A stretch of DNA of 64,000 bases from Albugo candida. Lineage: Eukaryota; Oomycota; Peronosporomycetes; Albuginales. Of this stretch, positions 39,877 through 48,988 are shown one piece after another. Every line of letters starts with the position of its first letter. The stretch's first letter is position 1. The position numbers were made by a program, and so were the translations under genes. The stretch is taken from positions 62,001 through 126,000 of the forward strand of contig JBDOQK010000071.1 in the NCBI GenBank assembly GCA_040437565.1, read 5' to 3'. Under the pieces are notes generated by a model. That model made no database searches. It was not told the DNA's origin and saw only the letters and a list, made by a program, of their open reading frames with translations.

Positions 39877-42800
39877 ATGAAAGTCGACATCGACGGATTA
39901 CAAGTTCTCTTCCCGTACGATCGCATGTACGCGGAGCAGCTACAGTACATGCGAGAGCTCAAGCGCGCATTGGACGCCCACGGACACTGTATGTTGGAAA
40001 TGCCGACCGGAACCGGGAAAACGATCTCTTTACTGGCGCTGGTGCTCGCATATAAACATGCACATCCGTCCACTTGCGGGAAGCTGGTGTACTGCACGCG
40101 AACGGTTCCGGAAATGGCAAAATGTGTGGAAGAACTAAAACATTTGATGGAGTATCGCAAACGAATTCTCAGTGTTGAAGCCACACAAATTACAGCAGTG
40201 TGTCTGAGTTCGAGACGAAATATGTGTATTCATGAAAAAGTGCTGGAAAACTCGGCGGATGGAGAGACTGTCGATAGTCAATGTAGGAAGATGACGGCGT
40301 CCTGGGTACGTGCGCGTGTTGAACAAGGATCGAATGAGCAACTTGTATCGAATGGCGGGATTGAGCTATGCTCNNNNNNNNNNNNNNNNNNNNNNNNNNN
40401 NNNNNNNNNNNNNNNNNNNNNNNNNNNNNNNNNNNNNNNNNNNNNNNNNNNNNNNNNNNNNNNNNNNNNNNNNGAGTATCGCAAACGAATTCTCAGTGTT
40501 GAAGCCACACAAATTACAGCAGTGTGTCTGAGTTCGAGACGAAATATGTGTATTCATGAAAAAGTGCTGGAAAACTCGGCGGATGGAGAGACTGTCGATA
40601 GTCAATGTAGGAAGATGACGGCGTCCTGGGTACGTGCGCGTGTTGAACAAGGATCGAATGAGCAACTTGTATCGAATGGCGGGATTGAGCTATGCTCTTT
40701 TTACGAGCAGTATGAAGCGCGTAAACAAGATCAGCAACTACTACCGTCGGGTGTGTACTCTTTGGACGATCTGAAACGACTGGGAAAGGAGAAAGGATGG
40801 TGTCCGTATTTTCTCACTCGTCATGTTGTTAATTTCGCTGATGTCATTGTGTACAACTATCAGTATATGTTGGATCCAAAGGTTTCNNNNNNNNNNNNNN
40901 NNNNNNNNNNNNNNNNNNNNNNNNNNNNNNNNNNNNNNNNNNNNNNNNNNNNNNNNNNNNNNNNNNNNNNNNNNNNNNNNNNNNNNGAGCAGTATGAAGC
41001 GCGTAAACAAGATCAGCAACTACTACCGTCGGGTGTGTACTCTTTGGACGATCTGAAACGACTGGGAAAGGAGAAAGGATGGTGTCCGTATTTTCTCACT
41101 CGTCATGTTGTTAATTTCGCTGATGTCATTGTGTACAACTATCAGTATATGTTGGATCCAAAGGTTTCGCAGTTGGTTAGTCGCGCGTTTGAAAAAGAAA
41201 GTATCATTGTTTTCGACGAAGCACACAATATCGATAACGTTTGTATCGAAGCATTGAGTGTGGATTTGAACCGACGATCACTTGATCGAGCCTCTCGGAA
41301 TTTGGGAAGTATCAGCACGCACGTACAGCGATTAAAGCAAGCAGATCGATCTCGATTAGATGCAGAGTATCGTCGGCTTGTGGAGGGGCTTCGTGCCAGC
41401 AATAACATTTTGGCTCCAACGTACGAGAATCGCGCAACAGGACAGGCTATTGACACTACAAATGACATATTGACGTCCAATCCAGTGCTGCCGGATGACG
41501 TTCTGGAGGAAGCGATCCCTGGAAATATTCGACAGGCTGAGCATTTTATTGCCTTCATGCGTCGACTGATCGAATATCTTCGTACTCGACTGCGTGTGAG
41601 GAATGTTGAATCAGAAACTCCACAAGCTTTTCTCCATCATCTTAATCAAGTCATTTCAATGGAAACAAAACCGATGAAGTTTTGTTACACGCGTTTGAAC
41701 TCTTTACTGCGAACACTGGAAATCACAAAATTGGAAGAGTTTCAGGCGCTGACCGATGTTGCGAATTTTGCCACTTTACTCGCTACGTATGCTGATGGAT
41801 TTATGCTGATTGTGGATCCACTCGATAATGCGTCAGGTGCACACGATCCAGTGTTACATTTAGCATGTCTAGATGCTTCTCTCGCGATCCGTCCAGTGCT
41901 GGAAAGATTCTCAAGCGTCATCATCACCTCTGGAACGTTATCTCCAATCGATCTGTATCCGCGATTACTCAACTTTAGTCCCGTTATCCGCGAATCGCTT
42001 CCAATGTCAGTCTATCGTTCATGTATCTGTCCGCTTACGATCACTCGTGGCAGCGATCAGATGCCTGTGAGTACAAAATTCGATCTGCGTGATGACCTTT
42101 CCGTCGTCCGAAATTATGGAACTTTATTATTAGAGATGGCAGCACATTGTCCCGACGGAATGGTTTGTTTTTTCCCTTCGTATTTGTATATGGAAAAGAT
42201 CATTGGACAATGGGATCAATTGGGAGTACTCAAACGCGTTTTACAATTCAAATTATTGTTTATTGAGACAACGGACATTGTGGAGACGACTTTGGCACTG
42301 AATAATTATAAAAAGGCATGTGATTGTGGACGTGGCGCTATCTTCTTCTCTGTGGCACGAGGCAAAGTGGCGGAAGGGATCGATTTCGACCGGCATTATG
42401 GTCGTTGTGTTATACTGTTTGGTATACCCTTTCAGTATACACTCTCCCACAAACTTCGTGCTCGATTGGAATACCTTCGGTATACACATCAAATTCGAGA
42501 AGCGGATTTCCTCACATTCGACGCACTTCGACAGGCTGCACAATGTGCTGGTCGAGTTTTACGAAGCAAGACTGACTACGGACTGATTTTGTTTGCTGAT
42601 TCACGTTACAACAGAGCCGACAAGCGATCCAAATTACCACCTTGGATCAAGCAGTTTATGGTTGAATCGCATTTGAATCTATCGGTTGATATGGCAGTTC
42701 ATTTAGCAAAGCGATATCTCGCATTAATGGCTCAACCAGTGGACGAGAAAACGAATGTGAACTCGATACTATTGGATGAAAAAAGAGCGGCTGAGTGGCT

Positions 42801-42891
42801 TGTGATGAATTCGATACGACCAAGTGAAGTCAAGCATACTGGCAATGGAATCGCTCTGCAACCCGACATGAATGCCGTCATCGCGTCGTAA
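39877..42891 (+). CDS. ERCC2: TFIIH helicase XPD/ERCC2
   Basis: 5'-3' DNA helicase of TFIIH for nucleotide-excision repair and transcription initiation. After collapsing two gap duplications (324 bp at 40374-40473 with flank, 282 bp at 40887-40986 with flank, both in frame) the protein is 802 residues. The start MKVDIDGLQVLFPYDRMYAE is canonical. Motifs: MPTGTGKT (Walker A), iron-sulfur cluster cysteines in SSRRNMCIHEK, CRKMTASW, CSFYEQYE and GWCPYFLTRH, VFDEAHNID (DEAH), TSGTLSPIDLYP, FFPSYLYMEKI, FSVARGKVAEGIDF and QCAGRVLRSKTDYG. The tail after about 740 is a little longer than in human. Confidence 0.95.
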   Translation: MKVDIDGLQVLFPYDRMYAEQLQYMRELKRALDAHGHCMLEMPTGTGKTISLLALVLAYKHAHPSTCGKLVYCTRTVPEMAKCVEELKHLMEYRKRILSVEATQITAVCLSSRRNMCIHEKVLENSADGETVDSQCRKMTASWVRARVEQGSNEQLVSNGGIELCXXXXXXXXXXXXXXXXXXXXXXXXXXXXXXXXXXEYRKRILSVEATQITAVCLSSRRNMCIHEKVLENSADGETVDSQCRKMTASWVRARVEQGSNEQLVSNGGIELCSFYEQYEARKQDQQLLPSGVYSLDDLKRLGKEKGWCPYFLTRHVVNFADVIVYNYQYMLDPKVXXXXXXXXXXXXXXXXXXXXXXXXXXXXXXXXXXEQYEARKQDQQLLPSGVYSLDDLKRLGKEKGWCPYFLTRHVVNFADVIVYNYQYMLDPKVSQLVSRAFEKESIIVFDEAHNIDNVCIEALSVDLNRRSLDRASRNLGSISTHVQRLKQADRSRLDAEYRRLVEGLRASNNILAPTYENRATGQAIDTTNDILTSNPVLPDDVLEEAIPGNIRQAEHFIAFMRRLIEYLRTRLRVRNVESETPQAFLHHLNQVISMETKPMKFCYTRLNSLLRTLEITKLEEFQALTDVANFATLLATYADGFMLIVDPLDNASGAHDPVLHLACLDASLAIRPVLERFSSVIITSGTLSPIDLYPRLLNFSPVIRESLPMSVYRSCICPLTITRGSDQMPVSTKFDLRDDLSVVRNYGTLLLEMAAHCPDGMVCFFPSYLYMEKIIGQWDQLGVLKRVLQFKLLFIETTDIVETTLALNNYKKACDCGRGAIFFSVARGKVAEGIDFDRHYGRCVILFGIPFQYTLSHKLRARLEYLRYTHQIREADFLTFDALRQAAQCAGRVLRSKTDYGLILFADSRYNRADKRSKLPPWIKQFMVESHLNLSVDMAVHLAKRYLALMAQPVDEKTNVNSILLDEKRAAEWLVMNSIRPSEVKHTGNGIALQPDMNAVIAS
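40150..40697. repeat. Gap 40374-40473 with identical 224-bp flanks, inside XPD
   Basis: 40150-40373 equals 40474-40697. The 324-bp insertion is in frame and would falsely repeat the iron-sulfur region. Confidence 0.92.
40705..41168. repeat. Gap 40887-40986 with identical 182-bp flanks, inside XPD
   Basis: 40705-40886 equals 40987-41168. In-frame 282-bp insertion, second artefact in the same gene. Confidence 0.92.
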
Positions 42892-43214
42892 AGCTAAAAG
42901 GCGAAGGGATTCCATGATTGGCTGGAACGGGAGGAAGCATTGTTTGTGATTGGTTGAAATGGGGATGAACAAGAGCGAGTACGATTGTAGATAGTGTTGC
43001 TGTAATGTTGCTCGTAGAATTCTTTGATAGTTTCTGGAGCTTTCTGGAATGATTCTCACCGTGTGTGAAGAGCGTATTTAAAGATATCATTACCGTAATA
43101 AACCGTAAGTATTGGAATACATACCACTTGATCGATTGGTTCACAAAGAACATTCAAACAACTCGTGACGAAAAATAAGTTACAGCGAATTCTAACAAAA
43201 CAAAGCAAGGAACA
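42892..43214 (+). promoter_or_regulatory. Upstream region of mitochondrial HSP70
   Basis: 323 bp between XPD and mtHSP70. Contains three ATTGG (CCAAT-type) boxes (about 42917, 42951 and 43134), the heat-shock-like element described separately, and TATTTAAAGATATC near 43074. No coding frame is supported. Confidence 0.55.
43032..43049 (+). promoter_or_regulatory. Heat shock element upstream of mtHSP70
   Basis: The bases TTCTGGAGCTTTCTGGAA contain four alternating pentamer units (TTCtg GAGct TTCtg GAA), one base from the consensus of inverted nGAAn units bound by heat-shock factor. It lies about 165 bp before the mtHSP70 start codon, a normal distance. A GAATTC lies 15 bp upstream. Confidence 0.6.
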
Positions 43215-45200
43215 ATGTTACGACTAAGTACCTCATCGGCTGTGTATGCATCCGCAGCGTCTAAGCGATTTTTGACAAGCACTCGTCAGGCGCAGAATGT
43301 AGCAGGGTCTGGTGCGGTTATTGGTATTGATCTTGGAACCACCAATTCATGTGTGGCGACTATGGAAGGAAAAACTCCGCGTGTGATTGAAAACTCGGAA
43401 GGTGCTCGAACCACGCCTTCGGTTGTTGCCATTTTGGATGGCGGTGAACGATTGGTTGGAATGCCCGCCAAACGTCAAGCAGTAACCAATCCAGAGAGCA
43501 CATTCTATGCTGTCAAACGTCTAATTGGTCGGAAATACAATGATGGTGAGACTAATAAAGTGAAAGAAGTCGTAAGTTATAAAATCGTACCCGGTCCAAA
43601 TGGGAAAGACGCTTGGGTCGAGACAAAGGGACAAAAGTACTCTCCCTCTCAAATTGGGTCAATGGTACTTGCTAAAATGAAGGAAACAGCAGACAGTTTT
43701 CTGGGTCAATCAGTGTCCCAAGCTGTCATTACCGTCCCAGCTTATTTTAACGACTCTCAACGACAAGCCACCAAGGATGCTGGAAAAATCGCAGGCTTGG
43801 ATGTGTTACGTATCATCAACGAACCCACCGCCGCTGCGTTAGCGTATGGAATGGACAAAGCGGATGGTAAAGTAATTGCAGTATTTGATTTGGGAGGTGG
43901 GACATTTGATGTATCAATTTTGGAAATCTCTGGCGGTGTTTTTGAAGTCAAATCAACCAATGGAGACACATTATTGGGAGGCGAAGATTTCGACGAAGAG
44001 CTTTTGCGTCATCTCGTGTCCAAATTTAAACAAGAATCTGGAATTGATGTTTCTAAGGACACTCTGGCCATGCAGCGACTTCGAGAAGCAGCAGAAAAAG
44101 CTAAACGTGAGCTCGATGGATTGGCACAAACCGATATCAGTCTTCCTTTCATCACTGCTGATGCAAGCGGACCCAAACATCTCAATATGAAAATTACTCG
44201 CGCAACATTTGAGAATTTGGTATCGAAACTTATTGAGCGAACAATTACTCCGTGCCGAAAATGTGTCACTGACGCTGGATTGGCCAAAAAAGATATCAAT
44301 GAAGTGATATTAGTGGGTGGAATGTCTCGAATGCCTAAAGTACAACAAGCAGTGGAAGACTTTTTTGGTAAAAAACCTTCCAAAGGTGTTAACCCCGATG
44401 AAGTCGTGGCTATGGGGGCTGCTATTCAGGGCGGTGTGTTACGTGGTGATGTGAAAGATATTTTGTTGCTTGATGTGACTCCATTGTCGCTCGGAATTGA
44501 AACGTTAGGCGGTGTGTTCACTAAACTGATACCGCGAAACACAACCATTCCTACAAAAAAGTCACAAGTATTCTCTACGGCCGCGGATTCACAGACTCAA
44601 GTTGGTATCAAAGTGTTACAGGGCGAACGAGAAATGGCTGCAGATAACAAATCGCTCGGAAACTTTGATTTGGTAGGAATTCCACCTGCACCGCGTGGTG
44701 TACCTCAAATTGAAGTGTCGTTCGATATCGATGCGAATGGTATCGTGAATGTTGCAGCAAGAGACAAAGCCACCGGAAAAGAGCAAAACATTGTCATACA
44801 ATCGAGTGGCGGGTTGTCCGAAGCGGATATTGAGCGAATGGTTCAAGAAGCCGAGATGAATGCGACAGCCGACCAACAGAGGAAGGAGCTGATTGAGCTG
44901 AAGAATGACGCTGACGGTGTCATCTACTCAACGGAAAAGACGCTCAAGGAGTATGAAGACAAAATTGAAGCCACATTAGTGGAACAAGTGAAAACTGACT
45001 TGGCTGATTTACGGAGTAAAGCTGAAGGCGATTCAGTCGATGAGATTAAAGCCGCACTTGAAAAAGTTCAACAAAGCTCACTCAAAATTGGTGAGGCTGT
45101 GTACAAAGCTCAGCAAGGAAAGGAAACATCGGAAAAGGATAGTGAAACGAGTGATGAGTCCACGGTACATGATGCCGAATTTAAGGACAAGAAAGAGTAA
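43215..45200 (+). CDS. HSPA9: Mitochondrial HSP70 (mortalin/SSC1/DnaK type)
   Basis: Matrix chaperone that drives protein import with TIM44 and folds imported proteins. Single exon, 661 residues. The presequence is basic and Ser/Ala-rich ([20 protein letters not shown]). DnaK-type signatures: [49 protein letters not shown] and [14 protein letters not shown], then the substrate domain ([17 protein letters not shown]) and a helical lid. The C-terminus is acidic ([13 protein letters not shown]), with no EEVD or KDEL, confirming the mitochondrial branch. A heat shock element lies upstream. TIM21, another import component, is at the other end of the window. Confidence 0.96.
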   Translation: MLRLSTSSAVYASAASKRFLTSTRQAQNVAGSGAVIGIDLGTTNSCVATMEGKTPRVIENSEGARTTPSVVAILDGGERLVGMPAKRQAVTNPESTFYAVKRLIGRKYNDGETNKVKEVVSYKIVPGPNGKDAWVETKGQKYSPSQIGSMVLAKMKETADSFLGQSVSQAVITVPAYFNDSQRQATKDAGKIAGLDVLRIINEPTAAALAYGMDKADGKVIAVFDLGGGTFDVSILEISGGVFEVKSTNGDTLLGGEDFDEELLRHLVSKFKQESGIDVSKDTLAMQRLREAAEKAKRELDGLAQTDISLPFITADASGPKHLNMKITRATFENLVSKLIERTITPCRKCVTDAGLAKKDINEVILVGGMSRMPKVQQAVEDFFGKKPSKGVNPDEVVAMGAAIQGGVLRGDVKDILLLDVTPLSLGIETLGGVFTKLIPRNTTIPTKKSQVFSTAADSQTQVGIKVLQGEREMAADNKSLGNFDLVGIPPAPRGVPQIEVSFDIDANGIVNVAARDKATGKEQNIVIQSSGGLSEADIERMVQEAEMNATADQQRKELIELKNDADGVIYSTEKTLKEYEDKIEATLVEQVKTDLADLRSKAEGDSVDEIKAALEKVQQSSLKIGEAVYKAQQGKETSEKDSETSDESTVHDAEFKDKKE

Positions 45201-45241
45201 GCGGTTCAATATACGCGGCTATACTTTTTATACAAGATTAT

Positions 45242-45417
45242 ACAAAATGTTTCTAACAGTTACACTATTGTGTTGATTTNNNNNNNNNNNNNNNNNNNNN
45301 NNNNNNNNNNNNNNNNNNNNNNNNNNNNNNNNNNNNNNNNNNNNNNNNNNNNNNNNNNNNNNNNNNNNNNNNNNNNNNNACAAAATGTTTCTAACAGTTA
45401 CACTATTGTGTTGATTT
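45242..45417. repeat. Gap 45280-45379 with 38-bp identical flanks
   Basis: 45242-45279 equals 45380-45417, downstream of mtHSP70. Confidence 0.8.
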
Positions 45418-45444
45418 GCTTGACTATTATGATGCGCAGATACC

Positions 45445-46725
45445 TCAAACTCGGTTCTTGGAAATTCCAGCAAGACAAATACCGGGTGTGAGCTTTGACT
45501 TTGGGCCGGAGCTCGGTTTGAATGCTTTTCGATCCTTCAGACCAGCAGGGATATCTTTTGAGGCAAAGCTGACCGGATTCCTTCGTAACGGAAGAATTGC
45601 ACGACTGACTGCTTTTTCGTCGTATGTGTCGGGTTGACTTTCCGGGAATTTGGCAAATGCTCTGATACATACATTTAGTTCANNNNNNNNNNNNNNNNNN
45701 NNNNNNNNNNNNNNNNNNNNNNNNNNNNNNNNNNNNNNNNNNNNNNNNNNNNNNNNNNNNNNNNNNNNNNNNNNNNNNNNNNGGAATTTGGCAAATGCTC
45801 TGATACATACATTTAGTTCAATCATACGTGAAATCAGGATAGATTAGTAGTACCCGAGTTTGCCTTGTTTCGGATTATCTGTGGGTCGCCATGCTCGAAA
45901 CTGATTGGCTTTTGTGATTGCGCGATCTTTCGGGTTCAAAAGTTCACTTGCGTCTGGGGCTTTAATGAGACACTGATCGTCCCAGCTGAACACTTTTGAA
46001 GCTGATGCGTGCTCATGTGCGTCAAAGCAATCGACAGCGGCTGATGCAGCCTTGAATGCCTTTTTGTCCTTGACGATCTTCTGATGTCGTTCGACGTCTT
46101 TTTTTGCATGACGATACTCAGAACCATAATCGGCGGGCCATGCTTCTTGATTGACTCCACCGATCAAGGTCCCAGCGTACCCGAATGTCCCACGTTTGCT
46201 TGGGGCGGTGAAAATGTTCCTTTTCTGAAAGAAAGTGATAGTTTGAATATAAATCACCCTTTACCCATACAGTTCACTACCTCTGCTTCCGGTTTCTTGC
46301 TCGAACATCGCGCATTTGTCGGAGAAGATATGGTCTCGTAGTTTTGGAACGTTCCAAACTGATCCCCTGCACCAGTACTGAATAGAAGACTGTTACACGT
46401 ATTCAAGTGTACATTACAGCAACATCACGTACTGTTTCTTCGCTGGACTTGAGTATACAAACCCGTTCGGTTTGAGAAACTTTTGGGTATTCGCATTGCG
46501 CACTTTAGCTTCCACTTTATACACTTCACTATACGTCCCTTCGAGTCGGTGAAAGGGATCGAAACCGGTTTGAGCTTTACTCGTGCTCGTTACGAATGGC
46601 TTCTGCGCTGATTCAGTGGATCGTTGAGGTGCTTTTGCACGCTTATTGTACGGATCACCAACAGAGATAAAAGAAGGGTCGCTGAACCCTCCATCGCGTG
46701 ATATTTTGACTTCTTTCTCGGTCAT
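45445..46725 (-). CDS. CFAP96: Cilia- and flagella-associated protein 96 (C4orf47 homologue)
   Basis: Ciliary protein of the UPF0602 family, axoneme or centrosome associated in animals. Four exons were rebuilt: 46725-46433, 46377-46281, 46224-45854 and 45799-45445, with introns of 55, 56 and 54 nt; 325 residues after removing the gap duplication (45645-45782). Family blocks appear in order: FSDPSFISVGDPY, the GFDPFHRLEGTYSE segment, FLKPNGFVYSSPAKK, a TGAGDQFGTFQ block made across a junction, NIFTAPSKRGTFGYAG, KQGKLGAFAKFPE across a junction, and FKPSSGPKSK. No single exon is diagnostic, but the combined order is. It supports a flagellated life stage. Confidence 0.85.
45645..45820. repeat. 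Gap 45683-45782 with 38-bp identical flanks, inside CFAP96
   Basis: 45645-45682 equals 45783-45820. It hides the intron-exon junction of the last CFAP96 exon. Confidence 0.88.
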
Positions 46726-46948
46726 CGCTATGATACAATACGATCAAAACATCACGTAGGAAGCTAAACTTAGGATCATGGATCGAGATGTCATTGGTCG
46801 GTACAAATAGACTTTGTGCGAGTAATTGAAAATAATATTTTGTGAAAACGCCAAACTGGGAAGCCACCAATGATGGGGTCACATTATATACGGGTTTGAA
46901 TTCTTACATACAATACTTCCCATTAAAAGTATACATCTGGGCAGTTCA

Positions 46949-47932
46949 ATGGCTCACGAATTTGAAACACCGTGGGTTGAAAAGTATCGGCCGACCTCAT
47001 TAGATGACGTAGTTGCGAATCAAGAGACTATCACGTGTTTGAAAGCAATGGCTCGCGATGGCAACATGACCAACATCATTCTTTCAGGACCTCCGGGAAC
47101 AGGAAAGACCACGAGTATACTCTGTTTAGCCCGCGCGTTACTTGGCCCCGCACTTAAGCAAGCTGTCTTGGAGTTAAATGCGTCCGATGATCGAGGTATT
47201 GATACCGTCCGAACCAAAATCAAGTTATTTGCGCAACAAAAAGTTAATTTACCACCTGGAAGGCACAAACTTGTCATTTTGGACGAAGCTGACAGCATTA
47301 CAGGTGCCGCTCAACAAGCTTTGCGACGAACAATGGAAATCTATTCCAGTACGACTAGGTTCGCCCTGGCGTGTAATAATTCCACAAAGATTATCGAGCC
47401 TATCCAGAGTCGGTGCGCCATTCTTCGATTCACACGATTAAAAAATGAATTGATACTGGAACGACTTTTATTTATCTGCCAGAACGAACATCTCACGTAT
47501 CAAGAAGACGGACTTGCTGGCATTATATTCACCGCAGAAGGCGATATGCGAAATGCAATCAACAATCTACAGGCTACTCATGCCGGTTTCGGTGCCATCA
47601 CAGACGCCAATGTATTCAAAGCGTGTGACCAACCGCACCCCGGAATTATCAAGAAAATGTTGGAGGAGTGTATCCAATCGAAATTATCAGCAGCAGAAAC
47701 GCACTTATTCGGACTCATTCGCGCCGGATACTCAACTTTTGACTTGATTGAGACTATATTCCGAGTATGTAAATCATTGGAGATGGATGAACATCTGCAG
47801 CTGGAATTTATCAAACAAATCGGAGTCACGCACATGTGCATAGCAGATGGGTTGAGTTCTCTATTACAGATACACGCGCTTATAGCACGGCTGTGCTCCA
47901 ATGCTGGTAAAATAAATGCGCCAACATCGTAA
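46949..47932 (+). CDS. RFC2: Replication factor C subunit 2 (RFC40)
   Basis: AAA+ subunit of the clamp loader that opens PCNA on primed DNA. Single exon, 327 residues. Motifs: [18 protein letters not shown] (RFC box II), [20 protein letters not shown] (Walker A), [25 protein letters not shown] (Walker B), [24 protein letters not shown] and [12 protein letters not shown] (SRC motif). These and the terminal [16 protein letters not shown] favour the RFC2 branch over RFC4 and RFC5. It starts 223 bp from divergent CFAP96 and ends 34 bp before the convergent HSBP1 stop. Confidence 0.93.
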   Translation: MAHEFETPWVEKYRPTSLDDVVANQETITCLKAMARDGNMTNIILSGPPGTGKTTSILCLARALLGPALKQAVLELNASDDRGIDTVRTKIKLFAQQKVNLPPGRHKLVILDEADSITGAAQQALRRTMEIYSSTTRFALACNNSTKIIEPIQSRCAILRFTRLKNELILERLLFICQNEHLTYQEDGLAGIIFTAEGDMRNAINNLQATHAGFGAITDANVFKACDQPHPGIIKKMLEECIQSKLSAAETHLFGLIRAGYSTFDLIETIFRVCKSLEMDEHLQLEFIKQIGVTHMCIADGLSSLLQIHALIARLCSNAGKINAPTS

Positions 47933-47966
47933 CCACCCGCTGTATTTACTTAATCGGAAGGACGGG

Positions 47967-48524
47967 CTATTGCTCTCTGCTTTCGGTATTACCATCTGGG
48001 TTTGTAACTTTAAGTGACGAAAGTGAGCTAGTTGCTTCATCATTGGTCTAAAGTAAACACAGTCACACTCATCCTAACTTGCCGTAAGTGTATGTTGTAC
48101 CTGATCCATTAAATCGCCAATTGATTTCTCAAGTTCATCGATACGCGTACCCATGTCGTCGAGTATTTTTTCCAATCAAAAAAAAGTTTGCGTTAAGGAT
48201 ACAGTCAAATGTGAAAATTGCAACAAATGAAAGGAAATTGTCAACATAAAGGGATATTTCGTCCAATGATTGCCTCCGACATCTGAGAAAACCGATTTTG
48301 CTATCGAATACAAATTACAACGCGAAGGAAAGGGAGTATACGACGCATAAACCATTTGTTCCAATAGCGTTTGCACAAAGACAGTCAGATCCTGGGCTTC
48401 ACCCGACGGTACTGTTTGTGCTGGTGCCGGTGGTGAAGACACTTCTTTCCTGTTTGTGTCAGCGGAATTCTATGCAAAATAAGTGAGAAACGAAGCTGCA
48501 CGTGACAAAAGACTGCTTCACCAT
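47967..48524 (-). CDS. HSBP1: Heat shock factor binding protein 1, with an AT-AC intron
   Basis: Small coiled-coil protein that binds the HSF1 trimer and dampens the heat shock response. Five exons: the ATG alone (48524-48522), 48469-48353, 48300-48258, 48162-48101 and 48047-47967; 101 residues. Introns 1, 2 and 4 are GT-AG and 52-53 nt. The third (48163-48257, 95 nt) starts ATATCCC and ends AC. Joining gives QDLTVFVQTLLEQMQNRFSQ, MSEAIIGRIDDMGTRIDEL and EKSIGDLMDQ, the heptad pattern and sequence of HSBP1. The family is strongly conserved, so exon limits are tightly constrained. mtHSP70, with a heat shock element, lies 3 kb away. Confidence 0.88.
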
Positions 48525-48602
48525 GGCTTAAATACGTTTTGCGAATTTTGTTTTTATCACACTAATTAAAATACGATTCACTTTTAATAAAAGACCCTCC
48601 AA

Positions 48603-48803
48603 ATGGCTGGCAAAGAAGCAAATAAAATGTATCTTCGACCGCGAATTCGGCGCGTGGTACCATTGATGGATGTTGGAATGGCTATCATACTTGGAACGGT
48701 ATCCGGTATTTACATCTTCAACGACACATTCAAGCGTTTTCAAGACTCCGAGACAGATGCATCCGACCTGCAAGAACATGAGGATAAATCACGACCATTT
48801 TGA
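48603..48803 (+). CDS. Small single-pass membrane protein, unknown
   Basis: 66 residues: a basic N-terminus (MAGKEANKMYLRPRIRRV), one hydrophobic helix (LMDVGMAIILGTVSGIYIF) and an acidic tail. Size and charge pattern resemble small mitochondrial inner-membrane assembly or respiratory proteins, but I do not recognise a family. It begins 78 bp from the divergent HSBP1 start. Being this short it could be a chance frame, though the clear topology argues otherwise. Confidence 0.5.
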   Translation: MAGKEANKMYLRPRIRRVVPLMDVGMAIILGTVSGIYIFNDTFKRFQDSETDASDLQEHEDKSRPF

Positions 48804-48888
48804 TGCATTTATAAGATTTAATAGCTTATAGAGGTTACATGACTCCTAATATACTTCTTCCGCAAGTAGCGTAATTTACACAACTTTT

Positions 48889-48988
48889 NNNNNNNNNNNN
48901 NNNNNNNNNNNNNNNNNNNNNNNNNNNNNNNNNNNNNNNNNNNNNNNNNNNNNNNNNNNNNNNNNNNNNNNNNNNNNNNNNNNNNNNN
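48889..48988. other. Gap without flanking duplicate, over the DMAP1 start
   Basis: 100 Ns with no shared flank, so a genuine gap of unknown size. The DMAP1 start codon is lost in it. Confidence 0.85.

Noticed and set aside
40150-41168. Internal duplication of the XPD iron-sulfur domain
   Set aside because: Both repeats straddle N gaps and are identical at DNA level; collapsing them gives a normal-length XPD.
48163-48257. Sequencing error or frameshift explanation for the HSBP1 gap
   Set aside because: 95 nt of extra sequence separate conserved codons, with U12 donor and branch motifs in the right order; a point error cannot account for that.
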